Part shown: positions 4,850 to 11,396 of the stretch, one piece after another
Layout: every line of letters begins with the position of its first letter
How positions within the stretch are numbered: the stretch's first letter is position 1
Source of the DNA: Chloroflexota bacterium
GTDB taxonomy: Bacteria > Chloroflexota > Anaerolineae > Caldilineales > Caldilineaceae
Assembly: GCA_003577005.1 (NCBI GenBank)
Contig: QEUW01000231.1
Location: 1-12,123, forward strand
Reading direction: 5' to 3'
Length of the DNA: 12,123 nucleotides
The notes under the pieces: model-generated
The model's input: the letters and a program-made list of their open reading frames with translations, nothing else
Database searches by the model: none
What the model was told of the DNA's origin: nothing
Made by a program: the position numbers and the translations under genes

Positions 4850-7543
4850 CTCGGCCTCGTCTTCTAGTTGGGCCACGATGCGCTGGATGCGCGCCTCCCA
4901 CGACTCGGTGCTTACTTCGGTCTGGCGCAGGTGCTCGGCGTAGATGGGGAAGGCCAATGGGGTAAGCCGCCGGCACGCTACCTGTACGAGTTTAGCTTCG
5001 GCCAGCTTCTCCAGCGTCTGGCGCAGCCGGGTGATGTCGAGTTGTTGGTCGAGCACTTCGCGACGCGCCTGGCGCAGTAATTCATTCTCCGGATCGTAGG
5101 TGCTGAAGACATCGTAGAGCACGCTGCTGGAACTCTGAAGCTGGCGCATCGTCTTTTGGCTGCCCGGATAACCAGAAAAGACCAGCCCGGCGATGCGGGC
5201 AATATCGCGGAACTGGCGCCGCGCCATTTCAGTCTGGTTGAGACAGTCGAGCACGTCATCGAGCAGCTTCTCGGGTGACAGCGCCGCGCGCCAGGTGGCC
5301 TCTTCAAGGTCGAAGGGTGTAGGAGAACGGAGCTCGATCCCGTAATCGGTGGCAAACGCGCCGATCGTGCGCGGCTCGCTGCGGCTGAGCCGGTAGGCAA
5401 GCAACGCAGCCAGCCCCTCATGCACCAGCCGCCCGGCCAGCGGGTAGAGAAAGAGATGGTGGCCCTCGCGCGTCCTGGTCTGCTCGATAAGCAACTCGCC
5501 CGGAACAGGCAGGCGGGACCAGCGCAGTTGCAACGCCAGCAGCGGGCGGACTGCCTCCATCTCCGGTGTATCGAAAACCCCTGCATCGGCTGCGGCCAGC
5601 CGCAAGCGCACGGCGTCGGCCAGTTGCGTCGAAAGCGGGAACCGCCCGCCCATCCAGTGAGGCGTAATACCAGAAGCTCGGCGCGCCTTGCGGACATAGA
5701 CGGTCATCTCTTTGATCCGCACCAGTTCCAGCGGGCGACCGGCGAAGACAAAGATATCCCCAGGTTTGAGGCGGGAGGCAAAGCTCTCCTCCACAGCGCC
5801 CAGCGAAGGCCCGTTTTGAAATTTGACCTTTAACATGCCGTCGCTGGTGATGGCGCCAATCGACATGCGGTGGCGTTTCGCCACCTGGGGCGAACTCACC
5901 CCATAGCGCCCACGTTCTTGGCTTACTCTGGCATACTCTTCATAGGCGCGCAACGGTTCGCTGCCAAAGGTGACAAAGTCGAGCGCCCAGCGCCATTCGG
6001 GTTCGGTTAGGTTGCGGAAGGCGTAGGTTGTGCGCACCTCGCGCCACAGCTCCTCCTCGCCAAAGCCACCCCCCAGCGCCACCGTCACCAGATGCTGCAC
6101 CAACACGTCGAGCGGCTTTTCGATGGGCAGGCGCGCCTCGATCTCGCGGCGCTGCAAGGCATCGCGGGCGGCGGCAAACTCGACCAGTTCAAAGGCGTGG
6201 GTCGGCACACAGAGCACGCGGCTGACTGCACCAGGCTGATGGCCGCTGCGCCCCGCCCGCTGGAGCAGCCGGGCAATCCCTTTGGGGCTGCCCACCTGGA
6301 TCACCTGCTCCACGGGCGCAAAGTCCACACCCAGGTCGAGGCTTGACGTGCAGACGACACAGCGCAGCCGGCCATCGCGCAAGCGCGCCTCAACCTCGCG
6401 GCGCAGGTCCGGGTCGAGCGAACCGTGATGCAACCCCACCGTCCCCACCAGTTCAAAGGCGTGCTCGCTGACATAATCGATGATCTTCTGAAACCAGATC
6501 TCGCACTGCGCCCGCGTGTTGGTGAAGATGAGTGTCGTCGTTGCCCCCTGCACCCGCCGTACCACCTCGGGCAACAATTGTGCGCCCAGGTGTCCTGCCC
6601 AGGGAAAACGCTCGATGTCAGCCGGGATCAGCGTGTCGATGCGGATCTCCTTCTCGATCTCGCCGCTGATCAGGATGGACCGCGGATGAGCGCAGGTTGT
6701 TTGCCTTTGAATCTGCGCACTCTGCGCACTCTGCGGATCATCTTTGCTCGATCTGCAAGAAGCTTGACTGGACTGAAGCGCCGGATCATCCCCATCAAAA
6801 ATCTGTGAAATCTGTGGATCATCTCCCCCCAACAGAACGTCGAGCGCCTGGTCGAGATTGCCCAACGTGGCGGAGAGGCCCCAGATGCGGAGACCTAGCG
6901 TCCACGTGCGCAGACGGGCGAGGGCGAGTTCGGTCTGCACTCCGCGCTTGGTGCCCAACAGTTCGTGCCATTCATCCACCACGACAGAGCGTAGCGTACG
7001 GAACTGCTGACGCGTTTCAGGATAGGAAAGGAGCAGAGAGAGGCTTTCGGGCGTGGTGACAAGTGCGCTGGGCAGGCGCGTACGCTGGCGTTGTTTGACA
7101 TGCGAGGAGGTGTCACCGGTGCGCAACTCCACCGTCCAGGGCAGGCCCAGTTCCGCCACCGGCGCCCGCAGCGTATTGGCCGTATCGTTCGCTAGCGCCC
7201 GCAGCGGCGTGACCCAGAGGACGCGCAGCAGCTCCGGCCCCATCGTCGCCCACCGTTGTGGCTCTGGGTGTTCCATTGCCCACTCGATGAGTGGGCCCAG
7301 CCAGGCGGCATACGACTTTCCCATGCCCGTAGGCGCGTGGATCAGACCGCTCTGCCCGGCCAGATAGGCGTTCCACGTTTCAAGCTGGAAGGGAAAGGGG
7401 GTCCAGCCTTTGCGCTCAAACCAGGTTTGGATGATCCCGACTGGAGGGGGATTGGGAGATTGGGGAGATTTTGTCGAGATTGGCCTCACCTCCTCAATCT
7501 CCAAAATCTCCTCAGTCTCTCCAAATCTCTGCAACTCGCTCAT
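4847..7543 (-). CDS. Lhr-type ligase-associated DEXH-box helicase
   Basis: This is an ATP-dependent superfamily 2 DNA helicase of the Lhr-Core group, expected to act in DNA repair with the ligase and exonuclease upstream. Motifs in order: Walker A APTGMGKS (70-77), Ia WVTPLRALAND, Ib TTPESLSLL, motif II DEWHELLG (190-197), motif III LSATLGN, motif IV LIFTNTRAQ (338-346), motif V TSSLDLGVDF and motif VI QRAGRSGH (428-435), then the winged-helix and Lhr-specific C-terminal region. The start at 7543 overlaps the ligase stop as ATGA, with GGAAGG at 7553-7558 as Shine-Dalgarno; this argues against the longer frame beginning at 7618. At 898 residues it exceeds a family norm of about 820. The excess is a repeat-encoded N-terminal stretch (about 5-34) and a low-complexity block (about 241-288) lying between motif III and the second RecA domain. 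Confidence 0.93.
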   Translation of the reverse strand: MSELQRFGETEEILEIEEVRPISTKSPQSPNPPPVGIIQTWFERKGWTPFPFQLETWNAYLAGQSGLIHAPTGMGKSYAAWLGPLIEWAMEHPEPQRWATMGPELLRVLWVTPLRALANDTANTLRAPVAELGLPWTVELRTGDTSSHVKQRQRTRLPSALVTTPESLSLLLSYPETRQQFRTLRSVVVDEWHELLGTKRGVQTELALARLRTWTLGLRIWGLSATLGNLDQALDVLLGGDDPQISQIFDGDDPALQSSQASCRSSKDDPQSAQSAQIQRQTTCAHPRSILISGEIEKEIRIDTLIPADIERFPWAGHLGAQLLPEVVRRVQGATTTLIFTNTRAQCEIWFQKIIDYVSEHAFELVGTVGLHHGSLDPDLRREVEARLRDGRLRCVVCTSSLDLGVDFAPVEQVIQVGSPKGIARLLQRAGRSGHQPGAVSRVLCVPTHAFELVEFAAARDALQRREIEARLPIEKPLDVLVQHLVTVALGGGFGEEELWREVRTTYAFRNLTEPEWRWALDFVTFGSEPLRAYEEYARVSQERGRYGVSSPQVAKRHRMSIGAITSDGMLKVKFQNGPSLGAVEESFASRLKPGDIFVFAGRPLELVRIKEMTVYVRKARRASGITPHWMGGRFPLSTQLADAVRLRLAAADAGVFDTPEMEAVRPLLALQLRWSRLPVPGELLIEQTRTREGHHLFLYPLAGRLVHEGLAALLAYRLSRSEPRTIGAFATDYGIELRSPTPFDLEEATWRAALSPEKLLDDVLDCLNQTEMARRQFRDIARIAGLVFSGYPGSQKTMRQLQSSSSVLYDVFSTYDPENELLRQARREVLDQQLDITRLRQTLEKLAEAKLVQVACRRLTPLAFPIYAEHLRQTEVSTESWEARIQRIVAQLEDEAE
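6678..6823. repeat. ACCGCGGAT-family repeat inside the helicase gene (copy 3)
   Basis: The segment opens with GACCGCGGATGAGCGCAG and closes with AATCTGTGAAATCTGTGGATC, the same kinds of ends seen in the intergenic copies at 3401-3474 and 4784-4849. A second boundary, ATCTGCGCACTCTGCGGATC, occurs near 6711-6739, so it may be two nested or adjacent units. On the minus strand it encodes about residues 241-288 of the helicase, with three DDP units (DDPQISQIF, DDPALQ, DDPQSAQSAQ). Each DDP comes from the repeat end GGATCATC. About 144 bases are added, a multiple of three, and the frame is intact. Confidence 0.7.
7441..7530. repeat. GGGAGATT/AATCTCC inverted repeat at the 5' end of the helicase gene
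   Basis: The left half is G-rich (GGGGGATTGGGAGATTGGGG from 7446) and the right half is its imperfect mirror (CTCAATCTCCAAAATCTCC from 7492). It is related to the repeat at 9171-9262. On the minus strand it encodes about residues 5-34 of the helicase (RFGETEEILEIEEV...STKSPQSPNPPP), a stretch with no resemblance to the helicase fold. Confidence 0.65.
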
Positions 7544-9156
7544 GCCCCCACACCTTCCAGGATCCCCCGCAGGTAGGCCAACGAGTCGGCATCCTCCGGT
7601 CGCTTGTCCTTGCGCCAACGGGCGATGCGGGGGAAGCGCAAGGCGATGCCGGATTTGTGGCGAGTCGATGACTGGATGCCTTCAAAGGCCAGTTCCATGA
7701 CCAGTTCCGGCGTTACCGAGCGAACCGGGCCAAAGCGTTCGTTGGTGTGGCGACGGACAAAGGCATCTACCTCGCGAATTTCTTCATCGGTGAGACCAGA
7801 GTAGGCCTTGGCGATTGGCACCAATTCGCCCTCGTGCCAGACGGCAAAGGTGTAATCAGTGTAGAGGCTGGCGCGCTTGCCGCTGCCGCGTTGGGCGTAG
7901 ATCATCACCGCATCCACCGTATAGGGGTCGATCTTCCACTTCCACCAGTCACCCTTTTTGCGGCCCACCCCGTAGGGAGAAGCGAGTCGTTTGAGCATAA
8001 ACCCTTCGGCGTTGACCTGGCGCGATTGCTCGCGCAGAGCAGCGGCTTCGGCCCACGAGGTCACCGTCAAGACCGGAGAGGATTGCACAGCCAGCGCCGG
8101 GTCGCTCTTGATGGCGGCGACCAGTGCCTCCAATTGCGCCCGACGCTTGTGCAGGGGCCGGTTGCGCCAATCTTCCCCCTGCCATTCGAGCAGGTCATAG
8201 GTAATAAAATAGACCGGCGCCTCGCGCAGCAGCTTTGCATTGACCGTTTTGCGACCCAGTCGCCGCTGCAAAATGGCAAAGGGCAACGGCTTGTCATCAC
8301 GCCAGGCCAGGATCTCGCCGTCGAGCACCGTGCTATCCGGCAGTGCCTGCCCCACCTGCACCAGTTCGGGATAGACATCAGTCACCATCTCTTCGCCGCG
8401 CGTCCAGACGATGACATCGCCATGTCGTTTGAGAAGTTGGGCGCGGATGCCGTCCCACTTCCACTCGATCTGCCACTCCCCCACCGGGCCGAGCTTCTCC
8501 GGCGGCCCCTCCAGTTGGTAGGCGAGGCAGAAGGGGTAGGGCTGGCTGTGGTCGCCGCTAGCCCGTTCCGCCTGGAGAAGGTGCTCAAAAAAGTCAGCGG
8601 CCGGCTCCCAGGCGCCCATGAGCCGGTGCGCCATTACCGCATCGGGCACACCGGCCACACCGGCCAGCGCACGCACGACCAGGGTCCGGCTGACGCCAAC
8701 GCGGAAGCCGCCGGTAATGAGCTTGTGGTAGACGAAGCGCTGTTGCGCGGTCAATTCGCGCCAGGTCTGGACGATCAACGCCCGCTGGCCTGCCTCGTCC
8801 AGACCATCTAGCGGCGCGATTCGTTCGGCAACTATTTGATGGAGGCGGGGAGGTGGGGAGGCGGGAAGGTGGGGAATCGCCTGTTCCAGCAGGAGCGCAA
8901 GGGTTTCGGCGCTGTCGCCCACGGCGTGATAGCACTCGTCCACCAGCCAGATGGGCAGACTGGTCTCTTCGGCGGCCCAGTTGCGCAGTTTTGTGCTGGC
9001 GATGGCCCGCTGCCGGCGATTGCCCATCAAAAAATAGAGACCCCAGACAGCATCCACAGCCGGTGCCTCGCGGAAATAGCGCTCTAACACCGCCACCTTG
9101 TCGTTGGTGCGATTGGTTTCATCCAGTTCGATGAAGAGTTGGGTGAAGCGTTGCAT
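7540..9156 (-). CDS. ATP-dependent DNA ligase of the ligase-associated repair cluster
   Basis: The 538-residue protein seals nicks in DNA using ATP. It has an alpha-helical N-terminal DNA-binding domain (to about residue 205; TGGFRVGVSRTLVVRALA is typical), an adenylation domain and an OB-fold domain. The nucleotidyl-accepting lysine is Lys233 in motif I EWKWDG. RGEE (253-256), LDGEILAW (278-285, motif III), FITYDLLEW (317-325, motif IIIa), AEGFMLKR (383-390, motif IV), WWKWKIDPYTVDAV (404-417, motif V) and FPRIARWRKDK (508-518, motif VI) follow. All key residues are present, so it should be active. Its stop overlaps the helicase ATG as ATGA, which suggests coupled translation. No clear Shine-Dalgarno precedes ATG 9156; TATTAT at 9164-9169 lies close enough to hint at a leaderless message, but no -35 is visible. 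Residues about 94-106 (IPHLPASPPPRLH) come from a G-rich repeat. Confidence 0.95.
   Translation of the reverse strand: MQRFTQLFIELDETNRTNDKVAVLERYFREAPAVDAVWGLYFLMGNRRQRAIASTKLRNWAAEETSLPIWLVDECYHAVGDSAETLALLLEQAIPHLPASPPPRLHQIVAERIAPLDGLDEAGQRALIVQTWRELTAQQRFVYHKLITGGFRVGVSRTLVVRALAGVAGVPDAVMAHRLMGAWEPAADFFEHLLQAERASGDHSQPYPFCLAYQLEGPPEKLGPVGEWQIEWKWDGIRAQLLKRHGDVIVWTRGEEMVTDVYPELVQVGQALPDSTVLDGEILAWRDDKPLPFAILQRRLGRKTVNAKLLREAPVYFITYDLLEWQGEDWRNRPLHKRRAQLEALVAAIKSDPALAVQSSPVLTVTSWAEAAALREQSRQVNAEGFMLKRLASPYGVGRKKGDWWKWKIDPYTVDAVMIYAQRGSGKRASLYTDYTFAVWHEGELVPIAKAYSGLTDEEIREVDAFVRRHTNERFGPVRSVTPELVMELAFEGIQSSTRHKSGIALRFPRIARWRKDKRPEDADSLAYLRGILEGVGA
8841..8874 (+). repeat. G-rich tract with quadruplex pattern inside the ligase gene
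   Basis: On the plus strand four G-runs (8847-8850, 8855-8858, 8863-8865, 8871-8874) are separated by loops of 4, 4 and 5 bases, meeting the usual G-quadruplex pattern. The G-rich strand is the template strand of the ligase gene. It encodes Pro-rich residues near 94-106 in the N-terminal domain. The GGGGAGG units resemble the GGGGAGATT units at 7441-7530 and 9171-9262, so it may be a degenerate member of that family. Confidence 0.55.
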
Positions 9157-9170
9157 GGCCCAGATAATAG

Positions 9171-9262
9171 AGATTTTGGGAGACTTGGGGAGATTGAGGG
9201 AGATGAGGGTGATCCACCAATACGGAATCTCTCAATCTCTTCAAATCTCCTCAATCTCCCTT
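9171..9262. repeat. GGGAGATT/AATCTCC inverted repeat between exonuclease and ligase genes
   Basis: The left half (about 9171-9209) is built from GGGAGA units and the right half (about 9224-9262) from AATCTCC/AATCTCT units, so the two pair imperfectly. Within the left half four G-runs (9178-9180, 9187-9190, 9198-9200, 9207-9209) with loops of 6, 7 and 6 bases fit a G-quadruplex pattern. It occupies most of the 94-base gap and extends into the exonuclease gene, whose last codons and TGA stop lie in a repeat unit (GGGAGATTGA on the minus strand). Confidence 0.65.
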
Positions 9263-10333
9263 GTCGTCCACAGAATCTTCCAATTCAACAGTGGTTTCCC
9301 CTCCCCCGGCTTCCCCTTCATAGCGGGTGGGGATGGCCCAGGCGTTGTAGCCTTGTTCCAGCAGATAGCGCACCAGCGCGGCGCTGTAGCCGTGAGTGAC
9401 GCCAATATTTTCGGCCCCGGTGGCGCGGATAGCGGCGAGCAGCCCCGGCCAGTCGGCGTGGTCGGAGATGACAAAGCCGCGGTCGATGGCGCGCCGGCGC
9501 CGAGTGCCGCGGATCGCCATCCAGCCCGAGGCGAAGGCGTGCGATGCGTCGCCAAATTTGCGCAGATAGGTCGGCATCCTCTCTGTCCCTGGCGGTGCGA
9601 TCAGCAAGGCGCGGCCACGGTGCTCCCTTGCCGCTTCATCACCCGCATAGTCTGCCGTCGGCAGTGCGATGCCGGCCCGCCGATAGGCCGCGTTGAACCG
9701 CCGGATCGAGCCGTGAACCAGGATCGGGCCAATGGTTGGGTCGAGGCCGGCCAGCAGGCGCTGCGCCTTGCCCAGGGCGTAGGCGTAAAGAATACTCGTG
9801 CGGCCCAGTTCTTGATTGGCCCGCCACCACTCGTTGACCTCGGCAAACAACTCACTTTGTGGTCGCCATTTATAAATGGGCAGCGCAAAGGTCGATTCGG
9901 TGATAAAGGTGTGGCAGCGCACCGGCTCGAAAGGGGTGCAGGTGGCGTCGTGTTCGACCTTGTAATCGCCGCTGACCACCCATACCTCGCCCCGGTGTTC
10001 GACCCGCACCTGCGCCGAGCCAAGCAGATGCCCGGCCGGGTGGAGCGAGACCCGCACCCCGTTGACCAGCAACGGCTCCCCATATCGGAGCACCCGGATC
10101 AGCGGTGGTGCCGCAGTGGGGTCGGTGGGCACGGCGTAATCGACGCGCAGGCGCAGCACACCTTCGCCCTCGGTAGTGGTCAAGTATTTGCGACAGCCGG
10201 GGCGGGCGTGGTCCGAGTGGGCGTGGGTGATCACTGCCCGTTCGACCGGCAGCCAGGGGTCGATGTAGAAATCCCCCTCGGCACAATAGAGACCGGCTTC
10301 AGTAAGCTGGAGCAGGTTGGCCATGCCTTGCAT
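9251..10333 (-). CDS. Ligase-associated MBL-fold/beta-CASP DNA exonuclease
   Basis: The 360-residue protein is a metallo-beta-lactamase-fold nuclease with a beta-CASP insert, as in the exonuclease partner of the bacterial ligase/Lhr repair cluster, reported as a manganese-dependent DNA nuclease. Metal motifs are visible: THAHSDH (36-42), HPAGHLLGSAQ with His102, SGDYK with Asp123, ESTF (146-149), SDHADW with His292 and THGYS with His314. There is no signal peptide, so it is cytoplasmic. The start is 10333; a second in-frame ATG at 10324 (MANLLQLTEAGLY) is equally possible, and neither has a good Shine-Dalgarno. The esterase gene ends 43 bases upstream and the ligase begins 94 bases downstream on the same strand, so one operon is likely. 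The last two residues and the stop codon are supplied by a GGGAGATT repeat, so the C-terminal tail may be altered from the ancestral form. Confidence 0.93.
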   Translation of the reverse strand: MQGMANLLQLTEAGLYCAEGDFYIDPWLPVERAVITHAHSDHARPGCRKYLTTTEGEGVLRLRVDYAVPTDPTAAPPLIRVLRYGEPLLVNGVRVSLHPAGHLLGSAQVRVEHRGEVWVVSGDYKVEHDATCTPFEPVRCHTFITESTFALPIYKWRPQSELFAEVNEWWRANQELGRTSILYAYALGKAQRLLAGLDPTIGPILVHGSIRRFNAAYRRAGIALPTADYAGDEAAREHRGRALLIAPPGTERMPTYLRKFGDASHAFASGWMAIRGTRRRRAIDRGFVISDHADWPGLLAAIRATGAENIGVTHGYSAALVRYLLEQGYNAWAIPTRYEGEAGGGETTVELEDSVDDKGD

Positions 10334-10376
10334 TGAAGCATGGTTTGCTGCCGGTTACAGGTTGGTTGATCCCATT

Positions 10377-11045
10377 TTAAGGCAACGAATATTGCAGCAG
10401 CCAGGTATAAAGCCGGGGGTTCTCGTATGTCGCCGTCCACGAGTCGTGCGTCGCTTCAGGATAGACAGTGAATCGAACATCGCCGCCGCACGCCTGGAGC
10501 GCAGCCACCAGCTTCTCTGAGTTCTCGAGCGGCACCACCGGGTCCTTTGCGCCATGAAAGACCCAGGTCGGCATCTCCTTCAGAACGGCGATCTGGTCGA
10601 GGAACCCCGGCACATCGGGGATACGGCCACAGATGGGCGCCAGGGCGGCAAAGCGCTGTGGATGGCGAGCCGCCAGTTGCCAGGCGCCGCGACCGCCCAT
10701 GCTCAGCCCGGTCAGGTAGATGCGGCGCGGGTCAACAGCATAGGTTGCGCTCACGTCGTCGAGTAAAGTGCTCAGCACATCCATCTGATCAAACCAGTCG
10801 CTCTCGGCAGGACACTGGGGTGAGACTGTGATGAATGGAAAATCCTCCTCGGTCACCAACTTTCTGGCAAGACCATGTTTCTTGACCAGTTCAAGGTCGG
10901 CACCCCGCTCGCCGCGCCCGTGCAGAAAGAGCAGCAGCGGCCAGCGGCGCGGGCTGTTGCGTTGGTAATCCGCTGGCAGCGCAAGCAGATAGTCCACTCC
11001 CGCTCCACTGTCGGCCATGTGAAAGCGATGAGGCTGTTGTTGCAT
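10377..11045 (-). CDS. Alpha/beta-hydrolase esterase (phospholipase/carboxylesterase or prolyl-oligopeptidase-like)
   Basis: This 222-residue protein is a compact single-domain alpha/beta hydrolase. The oxyanion segment LLLFLHGRGERG (38-49) is followed by the nucleophile elbow GLSMGG with Ser115, the acid Asp168 in HGAKDPVVP and His200 in PEATHDSW. The triad is complete and correctly spaced. The pattern fits the predicted-peptidase/esterase group related to dienelactone hydrolase and prolyl oligopeptidase; the natural substrate is unknown. There is no signal peptide or lipobox, so it is probably cytoplasmic. The start at 11045 is fixed by GGGGAG at 11053-11058, seven bases upstream. The frame is open to 11090, but the extra residues precede this site. 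It is the first gene of the minus-strand run into the repair genes, 43 bases ahead of the exonuclease, and may be co-transcribed. A direct role in repair is not implied. Confidence 0.88.
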   Translation of the reverse strand: MQQQPHRFHMADSGAGVDYLLALPADYQRNSPRRWPLLLFLHGRGERGADLELVKKHGLARKLVTEEDFPFITVSPQCPAESDWFDQMDVLSTLLDDVSATYAVDPRRIYLTGLSMGGRGAWQLAARHPQRFAALAPICGRIPDVPGFLDQIAVLKEMPTWVFHGAKDPVVPLENSEKLVAALQACGGDVRFTVYPEATHDSWTATYENPRLYTWLLQYSLP

Positions 11046-11052
11046 GAATCCA

Positions 11053-11058
11053 CTCCCC
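11053..11058 (-). promoter_or_regulatory. Shine-Dalgarno of the esterase gene
   Basis: GGGGAG on the minus strand lies seven bases from the ATG at 11045 and decides that start over the upstream in-frame ATG at 11090. Confidence 0.75.
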
Positions 11059-11061
11059 TGG

Positions 11062-11090
11062 CTAGTACCGTAGAAGTTTGACGGCGGCAA
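11062..11090 (-). promoter_or_regulatory. Weak candidate promoter of the esterase/repair operon
   Basis: On the minus strand TTGCCG (11090-11085), a 17-base spacer and TACTAG (11067-11062) have sigma70 spacing but only about three of six matches in each box. The leader would be very short. This is a low-confidence guess. Confidence 0.25.
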
Positions 11091-11189
11091 AATCGCTGGG
11101 TTGCTTCAGATAGCTTACCCGCCTTTCAACTTCCTACTAATTTGGGCTTGCTCGGATCAGTTTGCTACACTGTAGGTCTGCAAAGCAAA

Positions 11190-11218
11190 TTGGAGGATGC
11201 CGTGAACAATCCTATTAT
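11190..11218 (+). promoter_or_regulatory. Candidate promoter of the RNA methyltransferase gene
   Basis: TTGGAG (11190-11195), a 17-base spacer and TATTAT (11213-11218, five of six matches to the -10 consensus) lie ahead of the plus-strand gene. A start near 11225 would give a leader of about 170 bases. Confidence 0.45.
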
Positions 11219-11228
11219 AATTTACTAA
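11202..11228 (+). CDS. Possible 8-codon leader peptide
   Basis: A GTG at 11202 follows a strong GGAGG Shine-Dalgarno (11192-11196) by five bases and opens a tiny frame reading M-N-N-P-I-I-I-Y before TAA (11226-11228). The same bases contain the candidate -35/-10 of the next gene, so the peptide and that promoter cannot both be used on one transcript unless transcription begins further upstream. The three isoleucines in a row are notable. It may be chance. Confidence 0.2.
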   Translation: MNNPIIIY

Positions 11229-11230
11229 CT

Positions 11231-11286
11231 CTGGCTATACAGTCTGTGTGCCACGTCCATCGTTGTGTCCACATCTGTATAGTCGG
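11231..11286 (+). promoter_or_regulatory. Leader stem of the RNA methyltransferase transcript
   Basis: CTGGCTATACAG (11231-11242) pairs with CTGTATAGTCGG (11275-11286) over 12 positions, including 8 consecutive Watson-Crick pairs and two G-U pairs. The 32-base enclosed part can form a small inner hairpin (TGTG-TC-CACA). A second short GC-rich stem, GCGCA (11288-11292) with TGCGC (11319-11323), follows. Confidence 0.45.
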
Positions 11287-11358
11287 AGCGCACCCCTGAA
11301 AAATCTATCGTGCCACCCTGCGCGTGAGCCGCCTGGCGTCGTTCGTCGGGCCGTGGGT

Positions 11359-11389
11359 CGCTCCGATCAACTTGCTGTGATCAGGAGCG
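11359..11389 (+). promoter_or_regulatory. Hairpin that buries the Shine-Dalgarno of the RNA methyltransferase gene
   Basis: CGCTCCGATCA (11359-11369) pairs with TGATCAGGAGCG (11378-11389) in 11 base pairs with one bulged A (11383) and an 8-base loop. The Shine-Dalgarno AGGAG (11383-11387), nine bases ahead of ATG 11397, lies inside the 3' strand. Translation would be blocked while the stem is closed. This geometry is typical of riboswitches, RNA thermometers and autoregulated leaders. Function is inferred from pairing alone. Confidence 0.5.
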
Positions 11390-11396
11390 TTTTCTC

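Larger units (their letters stand above)
11046..11396. other. Divergent intergenic region (351 bases)
   Basis: No long gene is supported here. The region holds the start signals of the esterase (minus) and the RNA methyltransferase (plus), the latter with a long, structured leader. It is visibly more AT-rich around 11120-11230 than its flanks, as expected for promoters. Confidence 0.7.

Noticed and set aside
7544..7618. Upstream extension of the helicase to ATG 7618
   Set aside because: It would overlap the ligase C-terminus by 79 bases; the ATGA overlap at 7540-7543 with its own Shine-Dalgarno is the better start.
7747..8811. Plus-strand open frame of 354 codons opposite the ligase gene
   Set aside because: The ligase on the other strand has all nucleotidyltransferase motifs. 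The plus frame shows no domain.
9164..9192. Promoter directly ahead of the ligase gene (TATTAT at 9164-9169)
   Set aside because: No -35 is found at a proper distance and the box lies next to repeat sequence; the operon arrangement explains expression.
9098..10336. Plus-strand open frame of 412 codons opposite the exonuclease gene
   Set aside because: It has no recognisable motif and mirrors a clear minus-strand gene with complete metal-binding motifs; long antisense frames are common in GC-rich DNA.
11046..11396. tRNA or other classical structured RNA gene in the divergent gap
   Set aside because: The stems do not form a cloverleaf and no known RNA signature was recognised; it is treated as a leader.
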